64,000 bases of DNA from an uncultured Cyclobacteriaceae bacterium. Lineage in GTDB: Bacteria; Bacteroidota; Bacteroidia; Cytophagales; Cyclobacteriaceae. Below are positions 45,001 to 52,704 of the stretch, in pieces; position 1 is the stretch's first letter; every line of letters begins with the position of its first letter. The notes under the pieces are model-generated. The model worked only from the letters and a program-made list of their open reading frames with translations. It was not told the origin of the DNA and made no database searches. The stretch is from contig CANLOE010000011.1 in assembly GCA_947492745.1 (NCBI GenBank), forward strand, positions 22,784 to 86,783, given 5' to 3'. A program made the position numbers and the translations under genes.

Positions 45001-45294
45001 AAGTGTCTTTACTGAGTCTCTGACCGAGGTAAGGTTCTTTTTTTTATTTCTTCGTTTTCTTTTGGCTCCCTCTTCATTATCGGAGTCATCTCCTTTTTCT
45101 TCTTCCTCCTCTTCCTCTTTACCATAGCCTGAAAACTCATCGTATAATTGCAGGTATTCTTTGACAGAATCCTGATCGAGTTCTTGTTTGAAAAAACTGA
45201 TGACGAACTGACGTTCTTTTTCCGTGACCCCACCGTCCTGTTTCGTGATGATGGCAAAAAGTTGTGTTAAAGCCTTTAGTATTTCTTCACTCAT
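42097..45294 (-). CDS. TerB-like / ABC ATPase / ABC2-type membrane fusion protein
   Basis: 1065 residues. Residues 1-165 look like a TerB-type helical domain interrupted by an acidic/basic insert (YGKEEEEEEEKGDDSDNEEG). Residues 190-290 may be FHA-like. An ABCG-type ATPase follows: Walker A GASGAGKTT near 328, signature SGGQRKR near 430, Walker B VMFVDEPTSGL near 450 and the H-loop VIHQPSSD. After a Cys-containing linker (CETCGNVNPEQIFNII) come about six membrane helices from 645 onward, with a long helical extracytoplasmic insert before the last helix. Nucleotide-binding and membrane parts on one chain resemble ABCG half-transporters. It lies directly downstream of siaC- and siaB-like genes. 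Confidence 0.8.
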   Translation of the reverse strand: MSEEILKALTQLFAIITKQDGGVTEKERQFVISFFKQELDQDSVKEYLQLYDEFSGYGKEEEEEEEKGDDSDNEEGAKRKRRNKKKNLTSVRDSVKTLGLCRKINKTLTQKQKVVVLIKILELVSSDRNFTSQRMQIIDTISSVFNIVKDEYRLIESFVMKEHVEALKYEDILIVNSEKREISDEATPSDPPGVTEDDEYLKEVKDRGTQKHFHAVLQGNLIFLQLQSVDMYFVKYVGEAEIVLNGFIMLSNRVYLFSHGSTIKTPAGNALYYSDLVSHFLADLKIDKISFNASGLEFRFPNGGIGLRDINISEGGGRLIGIMGASGAGKTTLMNVLAGIEIPSEGAVKINSYDIHKEKESIHGVIGYVSQDDLLIEELTVYQNLYYNAKLCFADHSEEELDKRVMNVLISLGLDQRKDLKVGNPLEKTISGGQRKRLNIALELIREPAVMFVDEPTSGLSSRDSENVIDLLKELSLKGKLIFVVIHQPSSDIYKMFDKMYIMDTGGYPIFYGNPIEAVVHFKEATNQVDSYRGQCETCGNVNPEQIFNIIEAKVVDEYGQFTNKRKMNPQQWNDLYEEKFQLEKIEDVNEDPPGSLNIPIKLKQSLIFTTRDLLSKLSNKQYLLINLLEAPLLALILAFIIKYRSSPDGNSYIFRFNENIPAFMLMSIIVALFMGLTVSAEEIIRDRKILKRESFLNLSWSSYLTSKIAILFLLSAIQTFTFVIIGNLILEIKGMTFSFWLVLFTVSCMSNVLGLNISASFKSAVTVYIIIPLILIPQMILSGLLFSFDRLNSIVSTKGKVPIVADFMASRWAYEAMAVYQFTENAYEAPYFNTEKKEMQADFKAAYVVKELRKQASFVQKNYKEESDSIREEVRNALALLQHEIKKEPYGNGLQHLDIEKKLSLEGFDEQVFTTINTYLDSMRSHYLDEYNAAVNRKEKMMSTFEKQYENYNTNDYKNTYFNESLSDLVRNLTTKDRLIEYKGQLIQQIDPIYHVVSQPKHLLDYRAHFFAPKKHLFNKYFDTYYFNIIVIWLMTILLYFTLYFEALGKLLDFFSNIRLSSKK

Positions 45295-45411
45295 CTATTT
45301 TGTCCCTTCTAGTTTCATTGGCTTCAAAACCCATGAACGGTCATATCAAAAAATCATCTTCTTTTATCCGAAAAGGATAACCAAGCACAAAAAATAGGAA
45401 TGGGTCTCGTT

Positions 45412-45774
45412 TTAGTAGGTTTTAAATTCGAAAGGTATTTCTACTAGTTCGGAAAACTCCTCTCCGGCTTCTTCCATATCTTCATCGTCTTCATGGAAAT
45501 ACCACAATATCGTAGTACCGTCGATATCTTCTAGTGCAGAGAGTACATCCAGTATCAATTTGGAAGAAGCTGTATTAAAATACTCTAGTTTGAAAACAAA
45601 TTCGGTAGCGGCTACGGGAGCATTCGAATACTGCTCAATCCAGTCCAGTACAGGTTGATAAAACTCGGCAGAATCTTCTGGCAGTGACCTTCCTGATATC
45701 TCAAAAATTTCATTGGATTTGTCTAATATGATTTTTGGTGTATCTTCTGTTCCTTCTAGATTAAGTATATCCAT
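45412..45774 (-). CDS. siaC: SiaC-like (DUF1987) switch protein
   Basis: 120 residues of the DUF1987/SiaC family: EGTEDTPKIILD near the start, GRSLPEDSAEFYQPVLDWI, then LEYFNTASSKLILDVLSAL. In Pseudomonas SiaC the threonine in YLNTSS, residue 68, is phosphorylated by SiaB and dephosphorylated by the SiaA PP2C domain. Here the equivalent is Thr68 in YFNTAS, with the same numbering. Unphosphorylated SiaC binds and activates the diguanylate cyclase SiaD in Pseudomonas; no such enzyme is encoded nearby, so the target here is unknown. The gene lies 62 bases after siaB and 117 before the ABC fusion. Confidence 0.85.
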   Translation of the reverse strand: MDILNLEGTEDTPKIILDKSNEIFEISGRSLPEDSAEFYQPVLDWIEQYSNAPVAATEFVFKLEYFNTASSKLILDVLSALEDIDGTTILWYFHEDDEDMEEAGEEFSELVEIPFEFKTY

Positions 45775-45836
45775 TATATATAAACTTTTGATAGTAATTA
45801 AAAATTGTTGGTAATTTGCTTTTCAAGTATACGGGA

Positions 45837-46379
45837 TTATGACCTTACTATAGAAGATTTGAGCATAAAAAATGATTTTTCAGTATCGATTTCATGAAAT
45901 TCAAACTGAAGCTTGTTGCCTGATTTTCTGGCCATATCAACAAAGCCTAAACCAGCACCTCCTTTTTCGGAGATTTCGGTGTTCTTAATGATGCTTTTAT
46001 AGAGTTCTTTGAGACCATCCCTGTCCAAGCTATTTATTTTGTCCAGTTTTTCTTGAAGAATGGGTACCACGTCGTTTTTTATGGGGTTGCCCGAGATGAT
46101 GATATAATGATCATCTTCTTTTCCTATCATGAATATGGCCGAATGGTTGGGATTGTCCTGATCTTTGAGTTCACTGGCATGTTTGACAATATTCTGCAGG
46201 CATTCTACCATTACGTTGAATACCTTTCTTTTTACAGATGACTCCTCACCGGAAGAATCCATATTCCTTTCCGCCATGGCCAAGACCGATTTGGTTATCT
46301 CTTGGGTGAACTCACCCTCATAGACCAGTATAAGGCTATGTGATAACATGGTCTGATGCATGTCATAAATATATTTCAT
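45837..46379 (-). CDS. siaB: SiaB-like protein kinase (GHKL fold)
   Basis: 180 residues with ATP-binding features of the GHKL family: an N-box helix (VFNVMVECLQNIVKHA) and a G-box (EKGGAGLGFVDMARKSGNKL). Length and sequence fit the SiaB family of Ser/Thr kinases that phosphorylate SiaC, comparable to anti-sigma-factor kinases such as SpoIIAB. It is cytoplasmic. It is flanked by the SiaA-like PP2C phosphatase gene (95 bases upstream) and the siaC-like gene, reproducing the Sia partner-switch order. Confidence 0.83.
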   Translation of the reverse strand: MKYIYDMHQTMLSHSLILVYEGEFTQEITKSVLAMAERNMDSSGEESSVKRKVFNVMVECLQNIVKHASELKDQDNPNHSAIFMIGKEDDHYIIISGNPIKNDVVPILQEKLDKINSLDRDGLKELYKSIIKNTEISEKGGAGLGFVDMARKSGNKLQFEFHEIDTEKSFFMLKSSIVRS

Positions 46380-46473
46380 GAGTATGTTATTATGTTTAAA
46401 AAAATGTTTACTAAAGCCTATTTAAAAACTGAAACATAGCTTATCCACTCAAATTAACACTAATATATGTTAT

Positions 46474-49400
46474 TTAAAACTTAATGCCTATTAAAAGCAC
46501 GTCATCCGTTTGCTTATAATCACCTTGCCAATCCTCCCAAGCATCGTTGAATATGGCATAGGCTTCCTTCATGGACTTGTTATGGTTTTTCCTGATCAGT
46601 TCTCTCAATCGTTTGGGGCCGAACTTCCTGTTGGATGGACCTCCGAACTGATCGGGAAAACCATCGGAACAAAAATAGATAGAGTCGCCAGGTTGCATAA
46701 TATGGGTCGTTGTCGTGAAATTGGTCTGGTTCTTATAGATACCTCCACCAATAGCGAACTTATTACCTTTGACTTCTTCCATCTCGCCGTTTTTCATGAG
46801 ATATAAAGGGCGATGTGCCCCGGCATAGGCTACCTCGTTTTTTTCCAGATTGATTTTACATAGGGCGATATCCATTCCATCTTTGGTCTTGGAATCGTCT
46901 TCATCCTGTCGCAGTGTCTGTGTCACTCCATCGTCGAGCTGATCTAAGATTATCCCAGGATCGGATATTTTTCTGCTTCGGACAATATCGTTCAACAAGA
47001 AATAGCCGATTAGAGAAAGCAAAGCTCCGGGGACACCGTGTCCGGTACAATCCACAGCGGCAATGAAGATATTGCCACCGACCTGTATGTACCAGGGAAA
47101 ATCCCCGCTGACGACGTCTTTGGGCTTATATAGGATGAACGAATCATTCAGTGTCCTATTGATAATGGCATTATTCGGTAAAATAGCACCTTGAATACGT
47201 TTTGCGTAATTGATACTATCGTTTATTTTCTTGTTCTTGCTCTTGATTTCAAGTTCGATGATCTTGCTATCGGTGATGTCGTGAGAAACGACAAGGACTG
47301 ATTCCAGCTCATTCTCTTCGTCAAATTCAGGTATGGCGTTTACCTGCATCACCCTATCGCCCATTTCAGAAGGAAAATCCATTTCTGTCGCTACTTTTTG
47401 GCTTGAGCTATTGACTCTTTCCAGTATTTCACTCCATTGATGGACCACAACATCACTGAGTTGAGAGTCTTCCATGGTCTTATTGAGGAATTCGACGGGT
47501 TTGACTCCTGTATACGTTTCTATGATAGGGTTGATGTAAGAGATAGGACCATTTTGTTCCACTCTGGTGATCAGATCAGGAGAGTTTTCCGATAGTGCCT
47601 GCATCTTACTTCGCATTCTTTGCTCTTGTTCGGCCCTTCTTCTTTCGGTGATATCCCTAGAGTTGACAATGATTCCGTGTATGGCCGGGTCGGATAGAAA
47701 GTTTGTACCTGTGGATTCCAGCCAGATATAATGATCGTCACTGGTCTTGTATTCGTACTGTATGGTCAGCTGCTGTTCACCGCTGATGAGTCGTTCGAAC
47801 ATATTCTCAAAGATGTCCTTTTTATCTTCATGTACGTTGGATACATCTTTAGTATTGATCATTTCTTCTTGGGTATATCCCAATATAGGCTCTACAGAAG
47901 GGCTGATATAGCGGATGGTTTCATCTTCTTCGTATATGGTGATGACCTCCGAGGCATTTTCCAATAAGAGCTGCATTCGTTTTTGTGTTCTATTGACTTC
48001 TTCGACTTGGTCTTCTAGAGCAGTATTGGATCTCTTGAGTTCCTCTTGGGTAGCCTGCATCTCTTCCGCGTTTTGACGAAGGACCTCTTGTTTTTCCTGT
48101 AGCTCGTTACTCATCGCCGTTGATTCCGCCAAGAGCTTACGTGTTCTTTCATTTACCTTGATATTGAATACTGTTCTGGCGAGTATCAAGCTTAGTTCCT
48201 CAACAAATTTTACCTGTCCGGAATTAAATTTGTTGAAGCCCGCAAATTCCATGACTCCGTATACCTCCTCATTGGTAATGAGTGGCACGATAAGGATGGC
48301 CGTAGGTTTGCTTTCGCCGATGAGCCCCGAAGTAATCGTTACATAGTCCTCAGGTATCTCGGTTCTCAATATGGTATTTTGCTCCGCGACTGACTGACCT
48401 ACAAGTCCCTCGGCAAATTTAAAGGTCATGTTCAGGTACTTTTTTCTGTTGTAGGCATGACAGGATTTGAGTGATATCTTGATGTCATCATCGTTATCCA
48501 CGACATAAAATGCACCTTGCACTGCATTGATTTTATTGATAATGAAACGTATGACATCATCTCCGAGTGCTTCCAGGTTGTCGTGCATTCGGAGTATTTC
48601 ACTGATTTCGGCAACGCCCGTAACAATCCAGTTGCGCTCCTTGTCCCTTTTTTCTGTTTCGATCAGATTGTCCCTCATATTGATGAGTGCCGTGCCTAAG
48701 ATATCATCATCACTTAATGCTGTGAAATTGGCATCGAAATTACCTTCGCCGATTTGCTGTGCAAAATTAGCATTGTCTTTTAGGGTGTTGACAAGGTTAT
48801 TTACAGTTCCTGCCATCATACCTATTTCATCTTTGGATTTGCTGAGTACTCTTTCGGGGAGAGAGCCTCTACTGATGAGCTCTAAAGTTGACTTAAGCGA
48901 TAGTAACGGACCTATGAGGCGTTTTGAGAATATAATGGATGCAATCAAGGAGAATAGGATGATGATGCTACCGTAGAATAGTAGGGTGAAAAGCCTTTCG
49001 TTGACATCGCTGTAAACTTCATCGGTATCTATTTTTGTTATAATACCCCAGTGAACATATGGGACCTTTGTCCATGAGGCAAGCACATTTTGCCCTCTAT
49101 AGTCTTTACCATCTCCCGTACCCGTGTTGCCGGCAAGGGCTTCTTGTACAGGAAGTCCGCAGTTCTTATAGAGCGGGGGTATGAGGGTATCTGATTTGAC
49201 TTGATTTCGTAGAGGGTTGAGGTAGAGGACTCTTTGACTACTGCTATCTAAGCTGACAAGCAATATCTCCCCTGTTTTTCCCAAGTCCAGTGTATCTTGT
49301 ACTAGTTCAACCGTATTTTTTACGTTGATTTTAAAAAAGATGACATTTTCTGCTTCTCCCATATCATTGACAATGGGCGCACCGCAAAGGAAGTAGTAAG

Positions 49401-50061
49401 TATGTTCTTTCTCATTGATATAGACAGGACTGAGGTAAAGCTTTTTGCCTGCTTTGGGAAGTATTTTGTTGATATTCGGATATTTTTTGCCGACCATACT
49501 TTTTTCTGTTGAGAATAGCGTACTTCCATTGTCGACGTGAGTAATGAATATACCTTCAAAGTGATATATGTCTTTGATTTTATTCAGGTAGGCACTTACA
49601 TCGGAGCCGATAGCCTGTGAAGGGGTATCCATTGTTGGGGTACTATCAAAAAGTGGACTTTCCCCTGAATCGGCCGCATCGGTTTCCATAGTATCTTCCA
49701 TGAGAAATGCGTCACCCGTATCATCGGCAGTATCTCCTGTCTCGCCGAACATGATGTCCGACATGCCTTCCTGCATGGAGCCAAAGTCGGATGCTGTTGT
49801 ACTTTCATTGTTTTGGGCGAGTCCCTTTTTGATTTCCTCAGACTGTACGATCAGCTGTATACTGGACAGGAGATGATCTATATAGTTCTGTATTTTTGAT
49901 TCGCGCGCACTGGTCAGTATCCGTAGGTTCTTACGATAATTATTAGCAATAGATTTTTTGCTGAAATTATTTGAAACGAAGCTAATGGCCACGGCTATCG
50001 CGAAGGCTGCTGCCACTACGATGACAGTTATCTTAGTCCCTATTTTTATATTTTTAATCAT
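46474..50061 (-). CDS. SiaA-like membrane sensor PP2C phosphatase (Cache-HAMP-GAF-PAS-PAS-SpoIIE)
   Basis: 1195 residues. A membrane helix at about 10-30 and a second near 365-390 enclose a periplasmic Cache-type sensor with an acidic, Met-rich insert (about 85-150). HAMP (about 390-445), GAF (about 480-650, FAEGLVGQSV), a coiled coil, two PAS domains (about 700-815 and 830-950), another coiled coil and a C-terminal PP2C/SpoIIE phosphatase follow. The metal-binding acids are present: VSGDFPWY, AVDCTGHGVPGALLS near 1003, FCSDGFPDQFGG and QTDDVLLIGIKF. The family normally reads SGDFYW, a small change. By analogy with SiaA it would dephosphorylate the SiaC-like protein in response to an external signal. 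Confidence 0.88.
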   Translation of the reverse strand: MIKNIKIGTKITVIVVAAAFAIAVAISFVSNNFSKKSIANNYRKNLRILTSARESKIQNYIDHLLSSIQLIVQSEEIKKGLAQNNESTTASDFGSMQEGMSDIMFGETGDTADDTGDAFLMEDTMETDAADSGESPLFDSTPTMDTPSQAIGSDVSAYLNKIKDIYHFEGIFITHVDNGSTLFSTEKSMVGKKYPNINKILPKAGKKLYLSPVYINEKEHTYYFLCGAPIVNDMGEAENVIFFKINVKNTVELVQDTLDLGKTGEILLVSLDSSSQRVLYLNPLRNQVKSDTLIPPLYKNCGLPVQEALAGNTGTGDGKDYRGQNVLASWTKVPYVHWGIITKIDTDEVYSDVNERLFTLLFYGSIIILFSLIASIIFSKRLIGPLLSLKSTLELISRGSLPERVLSKSKDEIGMMAGTVNNLVNTLKDNANFAQQIGEGNFDANFTALSDDDILGTALINMRDNLIETEKRDKERNWIVTGVAEISEILRMHDNLEALGDDVIRFIINKINAVQGAFYVVDNDDDIKISLKSCHAYNRKKYLNMTFKFAEGLVGQSVAEQNTILRTEIPEDYVTITSGLIGESKPTAILIVPLITNEEVYGVMEFAGFNKFNSGQVKFVEELSLILARTVFNIKVNERTRKLLAESTAMSNELQEKQEVLRQNAEEMQATQEELKRSNTALEDQVEEVNRTQKRMQLLLENASEVITIYEEDETIRYISPSVEPILGYTQEEMINTKDVSNVHEDKKDIFENMFERLISGEQQLTIQYEYKTSDDHYIWLESTGTNFLSDPAIHGIIVNSRDITERRRAEQEQRMRSKMQALSENSPDLITRVEQNGPISYINPIIETYTGVKPVEFLNKTMEDSQLSDVVVHQWSEILERVNSSSQKVATEMDFPSEMGDRVMQVNAIPEFDEENELESVLVVSHDITDSKIIELEIKSKNKKINDSINYAKRIQGAILPNNAIINRTLNDSFILYKPKDVVSGDFPWYIQVGGNIFIAAVDCTGHGVPGALLSLIGYFLLNDIVRSRKISDPGIILDQLDDGVTQTLRQDEDDSKTKDGMDIALCKINLEKNEVAYAGAHRPLYLMKNGEMEEVKGNKFAIGGGIYKNQTNFTTTTHIMQPGDSIYFCSDGFPDQFGGPSNRKFGPKRLRELIRKNHNKSMKEAYAIFNDAWEDWQGDYKQTDDVLLIGIKF

Positions 50062-50085
50062 GGTTAAAAGATATAAATCGATTTC

Positions 50086-50967
50086 TTATTCTTTGTCAGA
50101 AGACTCATCGTTGTTGTCGGTTTTCAAGCTTTCCTGACTTGAAAACCCTTCAATGCCCTCTTTTTTAGTGTTGACCAGTGCAAAGACTTTGTCAATATAT
50201 TGTTCATCCCTCTTAGAGAATGTTTTGAAAGAAGCTATTTCAAGGACACCATAAAGTTCGCCATTATCGGAAGTGATAGGTGCAATCAATAAGTTACTTG
50301 GAGTTGAACTGCCCAACCCGGAAAAAATCTGGATATAGTCTTCAGGGACGTTGTTGATATTGATCAATTGGTTTTCTTTAGCTACCTGACCCACAAGGCC
50401 TTCACCAAATTCGTAGCTGAGTATTTGGCTTTCAGCAATGCTGAAAGCGTAGGAAGCTGCCATTTTAACGTTTCTTACCCCTTCGTGGGTATTTTTAAGG
50501 TATATCGCAGCCTGACTGGCTTCTAGGTGATTACAAAGTACCGATAGTAGCTTACCATAAGTTTTTGCTTCATCCTTGGTATCAGCTTTTTTGATGATTT
50601 CTGCTATGGGCTCTAGTGTTTTTTCATCGATATTTTCCTTTACATCCGTATCGGTTGTTGCGGCTTCCTGTTTTGAGTTTTGTTTTGTCTTGCCTCTTCC
50701 CATATAGACAGCAGAGTCACCTTCAACATTGTTTTTCCTATCAGTGTAGAGTAGTATGGCTATAGCCGCGGCAATAAGTGTGACTCCAACAGTGATGTAT
50801 AGCTTGGTAAATACCTTTGGAGGAGATGTGAAGTCACCGATATCCAAAGTAGTACTCTGTGCGACAAGGTCTCCCTCCAATGTGAAAAGTGTAGAAACCG
50901 TTACTATCGCACCTATCAGAAAAAACAGGATGAACAGAGTGGCAATATTTTTTTTCAACGAGCTCAT
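50086..50967 (-). CDS. membrane-anchored GAF-domain protein
   Basis: 293 residues: two membrane helices at the N-terminus (NIATLFILFFLIGAIVTVST and about 52-70, KLYITVGVTLIAAAIAILLY), a charged linker, then one GAF domain (about 125-280) with FGEGLVGQVAKENQLININN and ELYGVLEIASFKTF. No output domain is attached. The GAF domain is closely related in pattern to those in the PP2C protein and in the sensor at 52705-55140. It may sense a small ligand or redox state and act through a partner. Only 6 bases separate it from cheB and 24 from the PP2C gene, so it is in the same transcription unit. Confidence 0.78.
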   Translation of the reverse strand: MSSLKKNIATLFILFFLIGAIVTVSTLFTLEGDLVAQSTTLDIGDFTSPPKVFTKLYITVGVTLIAAAIAILLYTDRKNNVEGDSAVYMGRGKTKQNSKQEAATTDTDVKENIDEKTLEPIAEIIKKADTKDEAKTYGKLLSVLCNHLEASQAAIYLKNTHEGVRNVKMAASYAFSIAESQILSYEFGEGLVGQVAKENQLININNVPEDYIQIFSGLGSSTPSNLLIAPITSDNGELYGVLEIASFKTFSKRDEQYIDKVFALVNTKKEGIEGFSSQESLKTDNNDESSDKE

Positions 50968-50973
50968 TTTAAG

Positions 50974-51567
50974 TCATTTGTAAGCGTTGTTCAATTCAAT
51001 TAGGAATTTGATGATATCATCTACCTTCAGTACATGGTCAATCTCTGTAACAGCAAGAGCTGCTGTGGGCATGGTATCTATCATACACTCAATAGGATCC
51101 TGTACAATAGTCCTTCCCCCACGTTGATTGATATGTTCCATACCCATGGCACCATCTTTATTGGCCCCGGAAAGTAATATACCTATCAATTTGTTTCTAT
51201 ATACATAGGCGGCAGTATTTAATGTAATGTCGATGGCCGGTCTGGAGTTGTTCACCATATTTTCGGTGGATAAGCTGAAAGTATGTCCCAGCTCGATAGA
51301 TAAGTGATAATTGGCCGGGGCCAAGTAAACCCTACTTTTCTTTATATGCTCCTTATCATGGGGTTCTGTAATCTCCAACTGACTCTTGATAGAAAGAGCT
51401 TCCACAAAACCGTTCCTTACATGCTTCAGCCGATGAAGGCATAATATGATAGGCAGCTTAAAGTCCTCTGGCATATTGGACAATATTTTAGTAACTCCTT
51501 GGAAACTCCCGGCGGAACCACCGATAACTATGGCCTTATATTTATTGTTTAAATTATACTTGTCCAT
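50974..51567 (-). CDS. cheB: stand-alone CheB-type methylesterase domain protein
   Basis: 197 residues consisting only of the CheB catalytic domain. The triad is visible: Ser18 in GGSAGS, His45 in CLHR and Asp138 in GANKDGAMG, with the conserved APANYHLSIE and RPAIDITLNTAA between them. The N-terminal receiver domain of classical CheB is missing, so it would not be switched by CheA. CheB removes methyl groups from, or deamidates, chemoreceptor glutamates. It is adjacent to cheR (26 bases), but no chemoreceptor, CheA or CheW gene lies in the window, which suggests a non-chemotaxis role. Confidence 0.87.
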   Translation of the reverse strand: MDKYNLNNKYKAIVIGGSAGSFQGVTKILSNMPEDFKLPIILCLHRLKHVRNGFVEALSIKSQLEITEPHDKEHIKKSRVYLAPANYHLSIELGHTFSLSTENMVNNSRPAIDITLNTAAYVYRNKLIGILLSGANKDGAMGMEHINQRGGRTIVQDPIECMIDTMPTAALAVTEIDHVLKVDDIIKFLIELNNAYK

Positions 51568-51593
51568 TGCACCTATCCTCTACCTGTACAAGT

Positions 51594-52415
51594 TTAATCT
51601 TTTATTTTTTTGTAAACCTTCTCTTCGTTGTTGACAACGATAAACTTGTTAGCGATATCGCACCAGATAAGAGACTCTTTGGAACCGATAATCAGATATC
51701 CGTATTTGAATAGGCTTTCGTGAAACTTTTTCAACACTTCGTTCTGTAGGTTCTGATTGAAATAGATCATCACATTTCTACAGAGTATAAGATCGAATTT
51801 GTTGAAGATATCCCCGGTAACCAAATCGTGCTTGCGAAAGGATACATTGTTCAATAGGGATTTATCCATTATCGCCTTTCCATTTTCTATGGTATAGTAT
51901 TCATCCAAAGAAGAAGTCCCTTGATACCGGATATAATTTTTATTGTTGAGTTCCATGTTCTTCGCAGGGTAGGTACCTGATTTTGCCCTGTCCAAGATCA
52001 AGGTATCAAGATCGGTAGCGATGATCGAGGTATCGTTTAGGATACCCATTTCTTTGAGCATGATCGCCATGGAAAAGACCTCCTCTCCAGAGGAACAACC
52101 GGCATGCCATATTCGAAAACTTTTGTGATTCAGGAGAATAGCAGGTATGATATCGTCGCGTAGGATTCGCCAAAAAGACGGGTCACGGAACATCTCGGTC
52201 ACATTGACTGTGACTTCGCTGAGAAATTCATCAAAAAAAGTGTTTTCAGTAGAGATTTTCTTAAAAAGCATATCCAGCGTCAGATTGTGCATATCCATAA
52301 TACGCAGTATTCTTCTCTTGAAGGAGGACATGGCATAATTGGTGAAATCGTAATTATGCCGCTCTCTGATAAGCTCTGTAATTCTCTTTAAATCTTTTAT
52401 ATCTATTTCCTTCAT
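51594..52415 (-). CDS. cheR: CheR-type protein-glutamate methyltransferase
   Basis: With the start at 52415 (MKEIDIKDLKRITELIRERH) the protein has 273 residues, the usual CheR length; an ATG at 52454 would add 13 residues without similarity. The N-terminal helical domain includes YAMSSFKRRILRIM. SAM-dependent methyltransferase motifs follow: WHAGCSSGEEVFSMAIML, IIATDLDTLILDRAKSGTY, FDLILCRNVMIYFN. It methylates receptor glutamates using SAM. The paired stand-alone CheB and a PilJ-like sensor upstream suggest that one of the membrane sensors of this cluster is the substrate. Confidence 0.9.
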   Translation of the reverse strand: MKEIDIKDLKRITELIRERHNYDFTNYAMSSFKRRILRIMDMHNLTLDMLFKKISTENTFFDEFLSEVTVNVTEMFRDPSFWRILRDDIIPAILLNHKSFRIWHAGCSSGEEVFSMAIMLKEMGILNDTSIIATDLDTLILDRAKSGTYPAKNMELNNKNYIRYQGTSSLDEYYTIENGKAIMDKSLLNNVSFRKHDLVTGDIFNKFDLILCRNVMIYFNQNLQNEVLKKFHESLFKYGYLIIGSKESLIWCDIANKFIVVNNEEKVYKKIKD

Positions 52416-52704
52416 TATCAGATGATGATAAGGTAAAAAAGTATGTTCGAACAATGATTGTACTTTATTTAAAAAAAATCGGAGAATGCATCAACTAAGG
52501 GTGGCCCCTATCAATTCCAATCATGCTTATGTATCCTCCTCATGATCCAAAAATAATGCCTAGAACCATCAATCTGGTCAAGGAAAAAACCCTCTCTTTC
52601 AAAACTAAGTTAAATATCCTGTCGAATATCGATAAGATAATTATTTAAACAATAATATATTGTATAACAGCCGATATTTTTTTTTAAAGCGTCATTTGTA
52701 AATT

